This document shows positions 52,176 to 60,421 of a stretch of 64,000 nucleotides of DNA, one piece after another. The stretch lies in NCBI GenBank assembly GCA_017547165.1, contig JAFYQK010000011.1:62001-126000 (forward strand), given 5' to 3'. The translations under genes and the position numbers were made by a program. This DNA comes from Bacteroidaceae bacterium (GTDB lineage: Bacteria > Bacteroidota > Bacteroidia > Bacteroidales > Bacteroidaceae). Numbering within the stretch: the first letter of the stretch is position 1; each line of letters begins with the position of its first letter. Under the pieces are notes generated by a model that saw nothing but the letters and a program-made list of their open reading frames with translations, searched no databases and was not told the DNA's origin.

Positions 52176-52198
52176 AAAACATTTTCTTTTAAATTTTT

Positions 52199-52393
52199 TA
52201 AGGTAGGTTCTATAAATTAGCTTTGAGTTGTTTGATGTCTATTGCGCAGTAGATTTTTAATTTGAGCTTACTCGCATAGTGGTCTATGTGAATAAGTAAA
52301 AATGAAAAAGATACAAGTAAGAGACATTAAAGAACCAAAACACTAAAATCAAACGAGAAAGAAGATGGGGACTAATTTATAGAACCTATCTTA
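52199..52393. mobile_element. 195-base fold-back element (MITE-like)
   Basis: Perfectly ended by 22-base terminal inverted repeats, TAAGGTAGGTTCTATAAATTAG at 52199-52220 and its complement with one mismatch at 52372-52393. The interior also folds back: TTTGATGTCT to GCATAG on the left pairs with the right half over about 50 bases with around 75% identity, centred near 52282. There is no coding frame. The structure is that of a non-autonomous miniature transposable element; the parent transposase is not in this window. Confidence 0.75.
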
Positions 52394-52464
52394 GGAACAG
52401 CGAGATAAACAACCCGCTTACCTCGCTGTTTTATATAGTGCTTTTATAATAACCATTAATCCTT

Positions 52465-52686
52465 CTAATACTCTTCCTCATCCCAAAGGAAGTCCTCTTT
52501 CTGAGGATAATCTGGCCAAAGGTCCTCAATGGTTTCATATACCTCACCTTCGTCCTCAATCTCTTCAAGGTTCTCAATCACTTCAAGTGGAGCGCCGCTT
52601 CTTGTGGCATAGTCAATCAACTCCTCCTTGGTTGCAGGCCAAGGTGCATCCTCCAACTTAGATGCCAATTCCAAAGTCCAATACAT
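52465..52686 (-). CDS. DUF2795-type small acidic protein
   Basis: The 73-residue acidic product reads MYWTLELASKLEDAPWPATKEEL and IDYATRSGAPLEVIENLEEIED, the small DUF2795 helical protein of Bacteroidetes. It ends in repeated aspartate and glutamate (DFLWDEEEY). Function unknown. It lies 57 bases after the adenosyltransferase gene on the same strand. Confidence 0.85.
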   Translation of the reverse strand: MYWTLELASKLEDAPWPATKEELIDYATRSGAPLEVIENLEEIEDEGEVYETIEDLWPDYPQKEDFLWDEEEY

Positions 52687-52743
52687 ATCTTTTTGTTTTA
52701 TTTTTATTGATTTACGAGCACAAAGATAGGATTTATATTTAAA

Positions 52744-53322
52744 CTACCCACGTTTTTGCCAAATAATTTCATCTTTTCCTTTCAAAAAGTTTTCGTGCAG
52801 AGCAAGTACAAACAGGAAATCACTCAACCTGTTGACATATTTCAACAACTCCTCCGGCAAAGCTACCTCATCAGCCAAAGCGAATATTCTGCGCTCAGCT
52901 CTACGGCAAACCGTACGGCAAACATGAGCCCTTGAGGCCGACTCCACTCCCCCGGGCAGTACAAACCCCCTCCAACCAGGCAACGTTGCATTCCACTCGT
53001 CCATCTGACTCTCAAGCAACGCAACATCTTCTGCGCGCACCCTCATCAAGGAGACACCGTCTCCCTCTCCAGCATTTACTCTATCAACATCGTTCTGCTC
53101 CGTTGCCAAAATAGCTCCTATGCGAAACAATACATTCTGACACTCCAGCAAGATGTTTTTTGCCTTTTCATCAGATACCTCACATAGCAGCCAACCCAAG
53201 CAACTGTTCAACTCGTCAACCTCACCATAGGCTTCAAGGCGAGCACAATGTTTGCTCACGCGCTTACCACGCGCCAGGCTCGTCATCCCCTTGTCTCCTG
53301 TCTTAGTATATACCTTTGCCAT
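52744..53322 (-). CDS. Cob(I)alamin adenosyltransferase, PduO type
   Basis: The 192-residue product starts MAKVYTKTGDKGMTSLARGKRVSK, the ATP-binding N-terminal motif of the PduO/MMAB family, and has the helix with SRAHVCRTVCRRAERRI. It transfers the adenosyl group from ATP to corrinoid cobalt, making coenzyme B12 for methylmalonyl-CoA mutase and similar enzymes. The ATG at 53320-53322 gives the best start. It follows the gene at 53328 by five bases. No cobalamin riboswitch is visible upstream. Confidence 0.92.
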   Translation of the reverse strand: MAKVYTKTGDKGMTSLARGKRVSKHCARLEAYGEVDELNSCLGWLLCEVSDEKAKNILLECQNVLFRIGAILATEQNDVDRVNAGEGDGVSLMRVRAEDVALLESQMDEWNATLPGWRGFVLPGGVESASRAHVCRTVCRRAERRIFALADEVALPEELLKYVNRLSDFLFVLALHENFLKGKDEIIWQKRG

Positions 53323-53327
53323 ACCTT

Positions 53328-53867
53328 TTACCAATTTACAACATAGTCCTGCTTGTTCAACTCGCCACGGGCAATAGCTACACCAATATCATACATATCA
53401 AAAGTAACCCTCACCCTCTCATCGGCCTTTATTTTTTTCCAAAACGTGCGATTTCTCCGCAGATTCAGTACAACCACCATTGTACCTTCCGCTATATAAG
53501 AGAGCGCCTTTTCCTCCTCCCTGTCGAGCACTATCATATCTGCCGTAATGAGATCATCAAAACACAGTAATGTCAGACCTCGGACACCGTAATGACAAGC
53601 CTCAAACAAAGCATTGTCTCTACACAGGAAAAGCAACGTCTTGGGCTGATGAAAATTTGCCAGTCTTAGCAACAGCCGTCTCACGTTCCTCACCCTTGCC
53701 TTTTGCCACCAACGCAAGTTCCTGTCCAACATGGAATAGGCATAATACCTCTCCTTGTTGTAAAGCACATTGGTTATGAAATCGAACGCAAAGGGAGAGT
53801 GAACCCCGTAACCTCTACGATGCCTCACTCGCGCCAACCAAACCAAAGGATTTTGTATTATCATCAT
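53328..53867 (-). CDS. Uncharacterised protein with RHRRGYGVHSPFAF motif
   Basis: This 179-residue protein is not assigned to a named family here. It begins MMIIQNPLVWLARVRHRRGYGVHSPFAFDFITNVLYNKERYYAY; an RHRxGxGVHSPFA motif like this occurs at the start of many Bacteroidetes proteins of methyltransferase-like type. The middle has alternating hydrophobic strands (KTLLFLCRDNALF; LTLLCFDDL; ADMIVLD; TMVVVLNLRR), which suggests a shortened Rossmann-like fold, without a clear SAM-binding glycine loop. It is in an operon with the cobalamin adenosyltransferase, 5 bases apart. Confidence 0.7.
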   Translation of the reverse strand: MMIIQNPLVWLARVRHRRGYGVHSPFAFDFITNVLYNKERYYAYSMLDRNLRWWQKARVRNVRRLLLRLANFHQPKTLLFLCRDNALFEACHYGVRGLTLLCFDDLITADMIVLDREEEKALSYIAEGTMVVVLNLRRNRTFWKKIKADERVRVTFDMYDIGVAIARGELNKQDYVVNW

Positions 53868-53999
53868 AACTAGTCATAAAGATACGTTTTTTTTTCAATC
53901 CACACCACAAAAAGGAAAGTTTTATTTCGCCAAGTGTTAATTTTCCTTAAACATCATACAATAATAACACACGCACGCATATACATAGGAGAAAATCTA

Positions 54000-54007
54000 T
54001 AACTTTG
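54000..54007 (+). promoter_or_regulatory. Promoter -7 element of the secreted T9SS-type protein
   Basis: TAACTTTG is an exact -7 match; no TTTG is at the right distance upstream. The start would be near 54014, leaving a leader of about 170 bases, long for the phylum and AT-rich near the gene. The remaining 53868-53999 has no other feature I can name. Confidence 0.55.
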
Positions 54008-54182
54008 CACTGCATAGGGTGTATTTCGCCCATATTGAAAGCAGACAAATCCAGAGGGAACAAGAATAACTGTCATAACATCGCAGATGTGACATGACAC
54101 CTTATATATATACTAACCACTTTTATTAATCCTAAAAAACTATTTTTAATTAACTTAATTTATTAACCTAACAAAATCAATT

Positions 54183-57100
54183 ATGAGAAAGATTACATCT
54201 TTTCTTCTTTTGATGCTTGTGTGTTGCGTCAGCGCTTTTGCGCAGGAGGTAGTTACCACCGAGAAGCCCGTGGGCAAAATTATCAAGGCTGGTACTGCAC
54301 AAGCTGAGATGGTACCCAACCAGTGGTACTTTGTTTATCAGGCCCGTGACTATGGCAAGGTTGCAGGTACCCAGGCAACCGTAGGCGAAGAATTGTCAGA
54401 ATACACTGGCGGTTTCGTTTACAATAAGGGTTACAATGCAGATGGCGTGGCACAAGGAGCTCACAAGACCACTAAGGCTGTTACCGAGGCAATGTGCGTT
54501 GAGACTGGTGTTGCCTACTCAAGCTACGCAACACACCTGCTTCGCTTCGTACCTGTTGAAGACAAGGAGGGCGTGTACAACATCCAGTATGCCAATGGCG
54601 AGTGGATGGGTGCAGACCTCACAACAGCTTCTGAGTTCCAGTACAAGGCTGGTTTGGCTGGCGAGTTCAACTTCTACCGCATCAAGATTGACGGTGTAGA
54701 GAACGAGGAGGGCCGTTTCGGCTGGAACAAGGATCCTTTCGCTAATATCGTTGACAACAATGGTGCTGGCTATGGTCTTGCATTCTGGCTGAGCGGTGAA
54801 GTAAAGGACCTTACAGAGGGTAACAACGTATGGAACCTGTTCGAAATCGTGATTGTTGGCGACGAGAACCAGTACTTCTCTGCTTTTGAGGAAGTGGTTG
54901 CTTACCACAACACCTTTATCGAGAGCGCTCTTTACATTTCACTTTCAGAAGGTGAAGCTATCGGTAATGGCCCTGGCCAGTATCCCGAGGAAAAGGCTAA
55001 CGAACTGCTTGAACTGGTAGATGCAGTAGGTACAATGATTGACGAATTCTACACAGCCTATGATGAGGATCCCACCTATGTAGACCCCACCTATAGCACA
55101 CTGGAGGCAATGCAGCAGCTGTTGGCTGACTACAAGGCTTTGGTTAAGGAAGTAGAGGACAGCCGCGTATCTCGCTCACTGTCTAACATCGTTCCCGGTT
55201 ACTACCAGATTCACAATGCCAATGTGTGGACTAACACCAGAAACATTGTCTTCACCGAGGAGACTGCTGCCGAGTACAATGAGGCTCACCAGTACGCTGA
55301 GGGCGATGAGGGTTATGTTGTTGCTGGTGACCCCACAGGCGAGACAGAGGAATGGAACCCCATCAAGGCTATCTACTCACAGAACGACGACAAGCTCAGC
55401 TATAAAACTCTCGAAGCCGACAAGGTAGAGTTCCTTTGGAAGGTAGAGGCTGTTGAGGGCAAGCCCACAGAGTACCGCCTTATCAACATGCTCAAGGGCC
55501 TGACAGTTCACAACATTCCTACATCAACCCATGTACCTTTGGTTGAGAATGACACAACAACCGTTTCATTTGACTACAGAGGTGAAACTGTGAACCAGGT
55601 TACCAACGAGCCTACAACAATGCTCAGCATCCGTAACACTCAATATACCGACATAGAAAGCAACCACAGCTTGCATGCTGCAAATTGGGGTAACGGTACT
55701 TCAGTAAGTAGTACAATTGTTGGTTGGACAGGTTCTACAAATGCACTTGCTTCTCAGTGGTATCTTGCTCCCGTAAGCGAGGAGGATGCTAACAACATCA
55801 TTAACGCTGCCGCTCCTGCTCTCAAGCTTGCTGCTATGATTGCAAAGGCTGACAGCATCCTTGGCGTTGCTCCTGCTCAGATTGAGAATTCTATGGATAT
55901 TGTTAGCGAGGTGTACGAGGAAGATTCTGTTGTTGTTGATGCAGAACAGTTCTACAGTCAATACACCACTGCTGACGACCAGACAATTCCTGACGGTCAG
56001 ACAGAATACCACTTCTTGCTTGACGGCAAGCAGAGCACATACTGGCACTCTGCATGGGAAGGTGGTAACCAACCCTTCAAGAAGCACTACTTGCAGATTG
56101 CTGCCGCAGAGACTTTGGAAGGTCTCTATGCAGTTAAGTTGCAGCGCCGTCCTGTAAATGGCGACCAGATTTCTGAGTTGATCGTTAAGGGTTACGAAGA
56201 GGAGCCCAACGACGAGACTACATTCGAGGAAGGCACAGAACTAGCTACCTTGAAGTTGCCACTTATAGACAAGAGCGAAACTATCATTACCCGCACTTTT
56301 GATGCAACTGGCATGAACTATTTGCGTTTCTATTCTAACGCAACTACCAAAGTTCCTAACAGCGATGGTGGCGAAGGTCGTGGTTACTGGCACGCTTCTG
56401 CCTTCAACGTGTTCAAGGCAAGCGAAAGCAAGCGCTACGAGACCACTCAGTACGACGTTCGTAAGGCTGAGGCAGATGCCCTCGCTGCTGCAATGCAGGC
56501 ATGGGTTGATGCAGAATACGATGCAGAGGACGTAGAGTTGCTTAACGACGAAGCATTCAACGCTGCTTATAACAACCTGATTGCTGCAAGCGAGGCATGG
56601 GGTGCAGTTTACACCGATCCCACTGCTCTCCGTCAGGCTATCGCTGGTGCTCCTGATGATAAGCTGTTCGTAGTAGGCAACAAGCCCGGCCAGTGGGCAG
56701 AGGGCGTAGAAACTCCCGCTACAATAGTTGCAGAGGCTAAGGCTTATGACGAGAGTGGTGCTTACACTCCTGCACAGTCTGAGGCTTACGTAAAGCAGAT
56801 TGCAGAATCTATCAATGACGTTTACAGCAAGGCCAACAAGATAAACGACAAGACTTGGTATCGCTTCCACTTCGCTACAGAGGAGACATACGAAGAGTTC
56901 GGTTGGGACAAGGTTGGTGCCAAGGAAGGTACCGTCAAAGACGTTAACGAAGATGAACTTGAAACATCAGAGTCTTTGTGGGGCAAATTTGTTGCTGTTG
57001 GTAAGACCACTAAGGAATACTTCGACTATGAATACAAAACAACTAAAAATGACGAGGAAGTTGTAGTTAAAGACACTACTACCTACTATGGCACTGACAA

Positions 57101-58232
57101 GTATGACATTGAGACAGAAGGCATTGTTGAAGGTACAAATCTGTACTTCTTCGATGATGGCGACCATGTGTTTGACAAGGGTGAGCAATTGTTCCGCTTC
57201 ATCGCTGTTAACGACTCTGCATACATGATTCAGAACAAGGCTACAGGTCTGTTCATCCGTGGCGGTTACCCCGTTTACTTGAGTGCAACTCCCAGCTTGT
57301 TCCAGGTTAGTGCAATGGGTGCTGGTGCATGCAAGATCCGCATCAAGAACGTTCTTGACAAGGAAGACGCTGGTTACAACTACCTGCATGCAGAACGTTC
57401 TACCAACAAGTTGACTTCTTGGTATTCAGAGAACCTTGGTTCTAACACCATGCTGTTCATCGAGCCCATCGCAAATGTAGATGAAAACGAGTTGCCTGCA
57501 ACCGACTACGAGAAGAAGTTGTGGCCTGGTGGCTACTATGCTATGACATTGCCCGTAAGCGTTTCTATCAACGAGGGTGCTACTGCATATGGTGCACAGG
57601 TTGTAGTAGAAAACGAGACCGCAAAGGTTGTATTGAAGAAGGTAGAGGCTGAGGTTATCGAGCACGGTACTCCTTTCATCATGGTAACTGATTGCGACGA
57701 ATTTGTTTCTTTAGAGGATCGTAAAAAGGCTATCGAGGAAGAGCTTCGTGCAAAAACTCCTATCGAGGAACTTCCTTGGGGTGAGATCACTCTTGCTGAC
57801 GACGTTGCTTCTGAGATCGACAACGAGTACATCCGCGTTAAGATGAACCACGGCATGGAGGTTGACACTCTCGTTCACACACTCCTGAACCTTGTAGGTA
57901 CTATTGACGGTACAACCATTAAGCCTGGTAAGGGTATCACTATTTCTGGCAACGAATTCAAGCACGTTCTCACTACTACTAACATTGGCCGCTATGATGC
58001 TTACATTGCAACCGACTTTGGTGCTGAGGATGAGGTTCTTTTGAACACTATCCAGATTGAGGTTAGCGGTTCTATCGACACTGGCATCGAGGAGACTCTC
58101 GACAAGGTTACTAAGGGTGGCAACATCTACACCGTTGGTGGTCAGTTGGTAGGCAAGGGTAACGTTAACACCATCAACAAGTTGCCTGCTGGCATCTACA
58201 TCGTAAATGGTGTGAAGGTTATCAAGAACTAA
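54183..58232 (+). CDS. Large secreted protein with T9SS-type C-terminal domain
   Basis: The 1349-residue protein has a signal peptide (MRKITSFLLLMLVCCVSAFAQ). Residues about 600-730 resemble a discoidin (F5/8 type C) carbohydrate-binding domain (FLLDGKQSTYWHSAWEGG). Residues about 1000-1100 look like a RICIN-type lectin region (FRFIAVNDSAYMIQNKATGLFIRGG). The last 40 residues (NIYTVGGQLVGKGNVNTINKLPAGIYIVNGVKVIKN in part) match the type IX sorting domain, here with GGQ..., LPAGIYIVNG and a basic end. Codon use is strongly biased to AAG, GTT, GAC and GCT, suggesting high expression. Likely surface-attached; enzyme activity not recognised. Confidence 0.85.
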   Translation: MRKITSFLLLMLVCCVSAFAQEVVTTEKPVGKIIKAGTAQAEMVPNQWYFVYQARDYGKVAGTQATVGEELSEYTGGFVYNKGYNADGVAQGAHKTTKAVTEAMCVETGVAYSSYATHLLRFVPVEDKEGVYNIQYANGEWMGADLTTASEFQYKAGLAGEFNFYRIKIDGVENEEGRFGWNKDPFANIVDNNGAGYGLAFWLSGEVKDLTEGNNVWNLFEIVIVGDENQYFSAFEEVVAYHNTFIESALYISLSEGEAIGNGPGQYPEEKANELLELVDAVGTMIDEFYTAYDEDPTYVDPTYSTLEAMQQLLADYKALVKEVEDSRVSRSLSNIVPGYYQIHNANVWTNTRNIVFTEETAAEYNEAHQYAEGDEGYVVAGDPTGETEEWNPIKAIYSQNDDKLSYKTLEADKVEFLWKVEAVEGKPTEYRLINMLKGLTVHNIPTSTHVPLVENDTTTVSFDYRGETVNQVTNEPTTMLSIRNTQYTDIESNHSLHAANWGNGTSVSSTIVGWTGSTNALASQWYLAPVSEEDANNIINAAAPALKLAAMIAKADSILGVAPAQIENSMDIVSEVYEEDSVVVDAEQFYSQYTTADDQTIPDGQTEYHFLLDGKQSTYWHSAWEGGNQPFKKHYLQIAAAETLEGLYAVKLQRRPVNGDQISELIVKGYEEEPNDETTFEEGTELATLKLPLIDKSETIITRTFDATGMNYLRFYSNATTKVPNSDGGEGRGYWHASAFNVFKASESKRYETTQYDVRKAEADALAAAMQAWVDAEYDAEDVELLNDEAFNAAYNNLIAASEAWGAVYTDPTALRQAIAGAPDDKLFVVGNKPGQWAEGVETPATIVAEAKAYDESGAYTPAQSEAYVKQIAESINDVYSKANKINDKTWYRFHFATEETYEEFGWDKVGAKEGTVKDVNEDELETSESLWGKFVAVGKTTKEYFDYEYKTTKNDEEVVVKDTTTYYGTDKYDIETEGIVEGTNLYFFDDGDHVFDKGEQLFRFIAVNDSAYMIQNKATGLFIRGGYPVYLSATPSLFQVSAMGAGACKIRIKNVLDKEDAGYNYLHAERSTNKLTSWYSENLGSNTMLFIEPIANVDENELPATDYEKKLWPGGYYAMTLPVSVSINEGATAYGAQVVVENETAKVVLKKVEAEVIEHGTPFIMVTDCDEFVSLEDRKKAIEEELRAKTPIEELPWGEITLADDVASEIDNEYIRVKMNHGMEVDTLVHTLLNLVGTIDGTTIKPGKGITISGNEFKHVLTTTNIGRYDAYIATDFGAEDEVLLNTIQIEVSGSIDTGIEETLDKVTKGGNIYTVGGQLVGKGNVNTINKLPAGIYIVNGVKVIKN

Positions 58233-58282
58233 TAACTTGTAACAAAATATATCGGGTAGCAATACCTAATATATAAATACTT

Positions 58283-58313
58283 AGCGCTCGGTCTTACGAC
58301 CGGGCGCTTTTTT
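58283..58313 (+). terminator. Terminator after the large secreted protein gene
   Basis: AGCGC-T-CGGTC, loop TTAC, GACCG-G-GCGCT forms an 11-pair stem (one G-T pair) followed by six T. It lies 51 bases after the stop codon. Confidence 0.9.
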
Positions 58314-58394
58314 GTGCCTGCAGTACATAACACAAAACCTTGTCATCTCAAATCTCCTCATTCCTCTCAAACCATCCCCCTCCTTCTAAAGATC

Positions 58395-60005
58395 TACCCC
58401 TTCACGGAATCTGCGTGCAAAAGAAATTCCACGATATCTGCATATTTATTGCCACGCAGATTACGCCAAGAAGCAGATTATAAAAGATTATGTTTCCAAG
58501 TTCATTACGCTCACGCTGGATTAAGGAGAGTTGTCGCAGGCAATAGCCACGACAGATTACGCGGAGAGTATAGTTTAAAGTTTAGAGATTAGAGCTTAAC
58601 GAAGTCCTCTGCGATCTCTGTCGTAGCGAAGCTTGCGACAATATCACTTAATCAAGCGAAGCGCACTCTTCTAAAATATCTGCAACTTCGCGGAATCTGC
58701 GTGCAAAAAAAATCCACGCTATATGTTTATTTATTGCCACGCAGATTACGCGAAGAAGCAGATTATAAAAGATTAACTTTATAAGTAAACTACGCTGTCG
58801 CTGGATTAAAGGAGAGTTGTCGCAGGCACAAGCCACGACGGATTACACAGAGAGTATAGTTTAAAGTTGAGAGATTAGAGCTTAACGAAGACCTCTGCGC
58901 TCTCTGTCGTAGCGAAGCTTGCGACAAATTTGTTAATCCAAGCGACAGCGTCATATCCTCTGCCAAATCTCTACCTTTGCGGAATCTGCGTGCAAAAAAA
59001 TCCACGATATATGTTTATTTATTGCCACGCAGATTACGCGAAGAAGCAGATTATAAAAGATTATCTTTCCAAGTTCATTACGCTCACGCTGGATTAAGGA
59101 GAGTTGTCGCAGGCAATAGCCACGACGGATTACACAGAGAGTATAGTTTAAAGTTGAGAGATTAGAGATTAGACCTTAACGAAGACCTCTGCGAAATCTG
59201 TCGTAGCAAAGCTTGCGACAAATTTGTTAATCCAAGCGACAGCGCCATATCCTCTGCCAAATCTCTACCTTTGCGGAATCTGCGTGCAAAAAAATCCACG
59301 CTATATGTTTATTTATTGCCATGCAGATTACGCAGAGGAGCAGATTATAAAAGATTATCTTTCCAAGTTCATTACGCTCACGCTGGATTAAGGGGAGTTG
59401 TCGCAGGCAATAGCCACGACGGATTACGCGAAGAGAGGGTGTAGTTGAGAGATGAGAGTTTAACGAAGACCTTTGCGTTCTCTGTCGTAGCGAAGCTTGC
59501 GACAATATTACTTAATCAAGCGAAGCGCACTCTTCTAAAAATTCTGGAACTTCGCGGAATCTGCGTGACAAAAAAGTTTTCACCTTTCCGTTCAGCAACT
59601 TCCTCTGCTCAATCTGTCTCTTCGCGAAATCTGCGTGCAAAAAAAAATCCACGCTATATGTTTATTTATTGCCACGCAGATTACGCAGAGAAGCAGATTA
59701 TAAAAGAATTAAGTTTCCTATGTCTGTTACGCTGTCGCTGGATTAAAGGAGAGTTGTCGCAGGCAATAGCCACGACAGATTACGCGGAGAGAGGGTATAG
59801 TTGAGAGGTGAGAGGTAACGAAGACCTCTGCGCTATCTGTCGTAGCGAAGCTTGCGACAAATTTGTTAATCAAGCGAAGCGCACTCTCCTAAAAAATCTG
59901 CACCTTCGCGTAATCTGCGTGGCAAAAAAAGTTTTCACCTTTCCGTTCAGCAACTTCCTCTGCTCAATCTGTCTCTTCGCGAAATCTGCGTGCAAAAGGA
60001 AACTG
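58395..60005. repeat. Tandem array of a ~290-base repeat, five to six copies
   Basis: The word GGAATCTGCGTG (or a close variant) recurs at 58406, 58692, 58981, 59275, 59556 and 59911, 281-294 bases apart except the last, where a 72-base insertion makes 355. Each unit runs: GGAATCTGCGTGCAAAAAAATCCACGC..., TTTATTTATTGCCACGCAGATTACGC, AAGAAGCAGATTATAAAAGATTA, CGCTGGATTAAGGAGAGTTGTCGCAGG..., GACCTCTGCG..., GTCGTAGCGAAGCTTGCGACA. Units hold internal inverted pairs (GGAATCTGCGTG with CACGCAGATTACG; CGCTGTCGCTGGATTAA with TTAATCCAAGCGACAGCG). Copies also occur at 61923-62670. No coding function. Confidence 0.8.
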
Positions 60006-60054
60006 CCACAAAAACAATTCACGATTTTACTATGCGCAATAACCTTTGGAGTCA

Positions 60055-60093
60055 TACTGACGAAAATGCACTAAAATAGCATTTTTCGTCAGT
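60055..60093. repeat. TACTGACGAAAA hairpin, copy A
   Basis: ACTGACGAAAATGC pairs with GCATTTTTCGTCAGT (14 pairs with a bulge) around a nine-base loop. It resembles copies B (60361-60400) and C (61701-61740). It is followed by the TTTTCCGTTTGCATCATCCACCCTCT module, as is copy C. Confidence 0.75.
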
Positions 60094-60129
60094 GGGACAT
60101 TTTCTACCAGATAATAATGAAAGTTTGAC

Positions 60130-60240
60130 TGCCCACGCTTACCTGCAATTTTCCGTTTGCATCATCCACCCTCTACCATTTTAACCAGTTCGTTATTATA
60201 CAACCCCGAAGGGGGAGAGGGTGGACGAGCTTTCAGTTTA
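60130..60240. repeat. TTTTCCGTTTGCATCATCCACCCTCT mosaic repeat
   Basis: The module TTTTCCGTTTGCATCATCCACCCTCT at about 60150 is paired with GGGGGAGAGGGTGGA at about 60210, giving an inverted pair around an unrelated 35-base centre. The same arrangement occurs at 61765-61850, and in altered form at 49859-49909. Confidence 0.6.
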
Positions 60241-60245
60241 ACCCA

Positions 60246-60282
60246 AATCGGTCATTATACAGTTATGCGCAAATGACCGATT
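60246..60282. repeat. Perfect 11-base inverted repeat upstream of the ATPase gene
   Basis: AATCGGTCATT and AATGACCGATT are exact complements separated by 15 bases. It lies about 65 bases before the ATPase -7 element, where a dimeric regulator might bind. No T-run follows, so it is not a terminator. Confidence 0.5.
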
Positions 60283-60346
60283 GGAATTTAAACATTGAAT
60301 CTGTCTAATTTATTGTGTTATATTACAATATCCTATGATTTTTTAC

Positions 60347-60400
60347 TATCTTTGCATTTGTACTGACGAAAACATTCAAAAAACACAATTCTCGTCAGTA
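60347..60400 (+). promoter_or_regulatory. ATPase promoter -7 element and 5' hairpin (copy B)
   Basis: TATCTTTG at 60347-60354 is an exact -7 match without a clear -33. Transcription would start near 60361, exactly where TACTGACGA begins; this pairs with TCGTCAGTA at 60392-60400 (nine perfect pairs, 22-base loop). The mRNA would thus open with this hairpin, followed by 20 bases and the ATG at 60422. The 60-base leader looks like a dedicated control region. Confidence 0.65.
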
Positions 60401-60421
60401 GACTTTTTTTGCATAGATAAT

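Noticed and set aside
53323..53340. Cobalamin riboswitch before the adenosyltransferase
   Set aside because: The upstream region is coding sequence of the neighbouring gene and lacks a riboswitch-like fold.
56241..56870. 209-codon frame opposite the large secreted protein
   Set aside because: It is a mirror of a codon-biased gene on the other strand and shows no family features.
60335..60421. Longer N-terminus of the DUF4143 ATPase
   Set aside because: It would begin upstream of the predicted transcript start at about 60361 and overlaps the hairpin leader; the extra residues are not typical.
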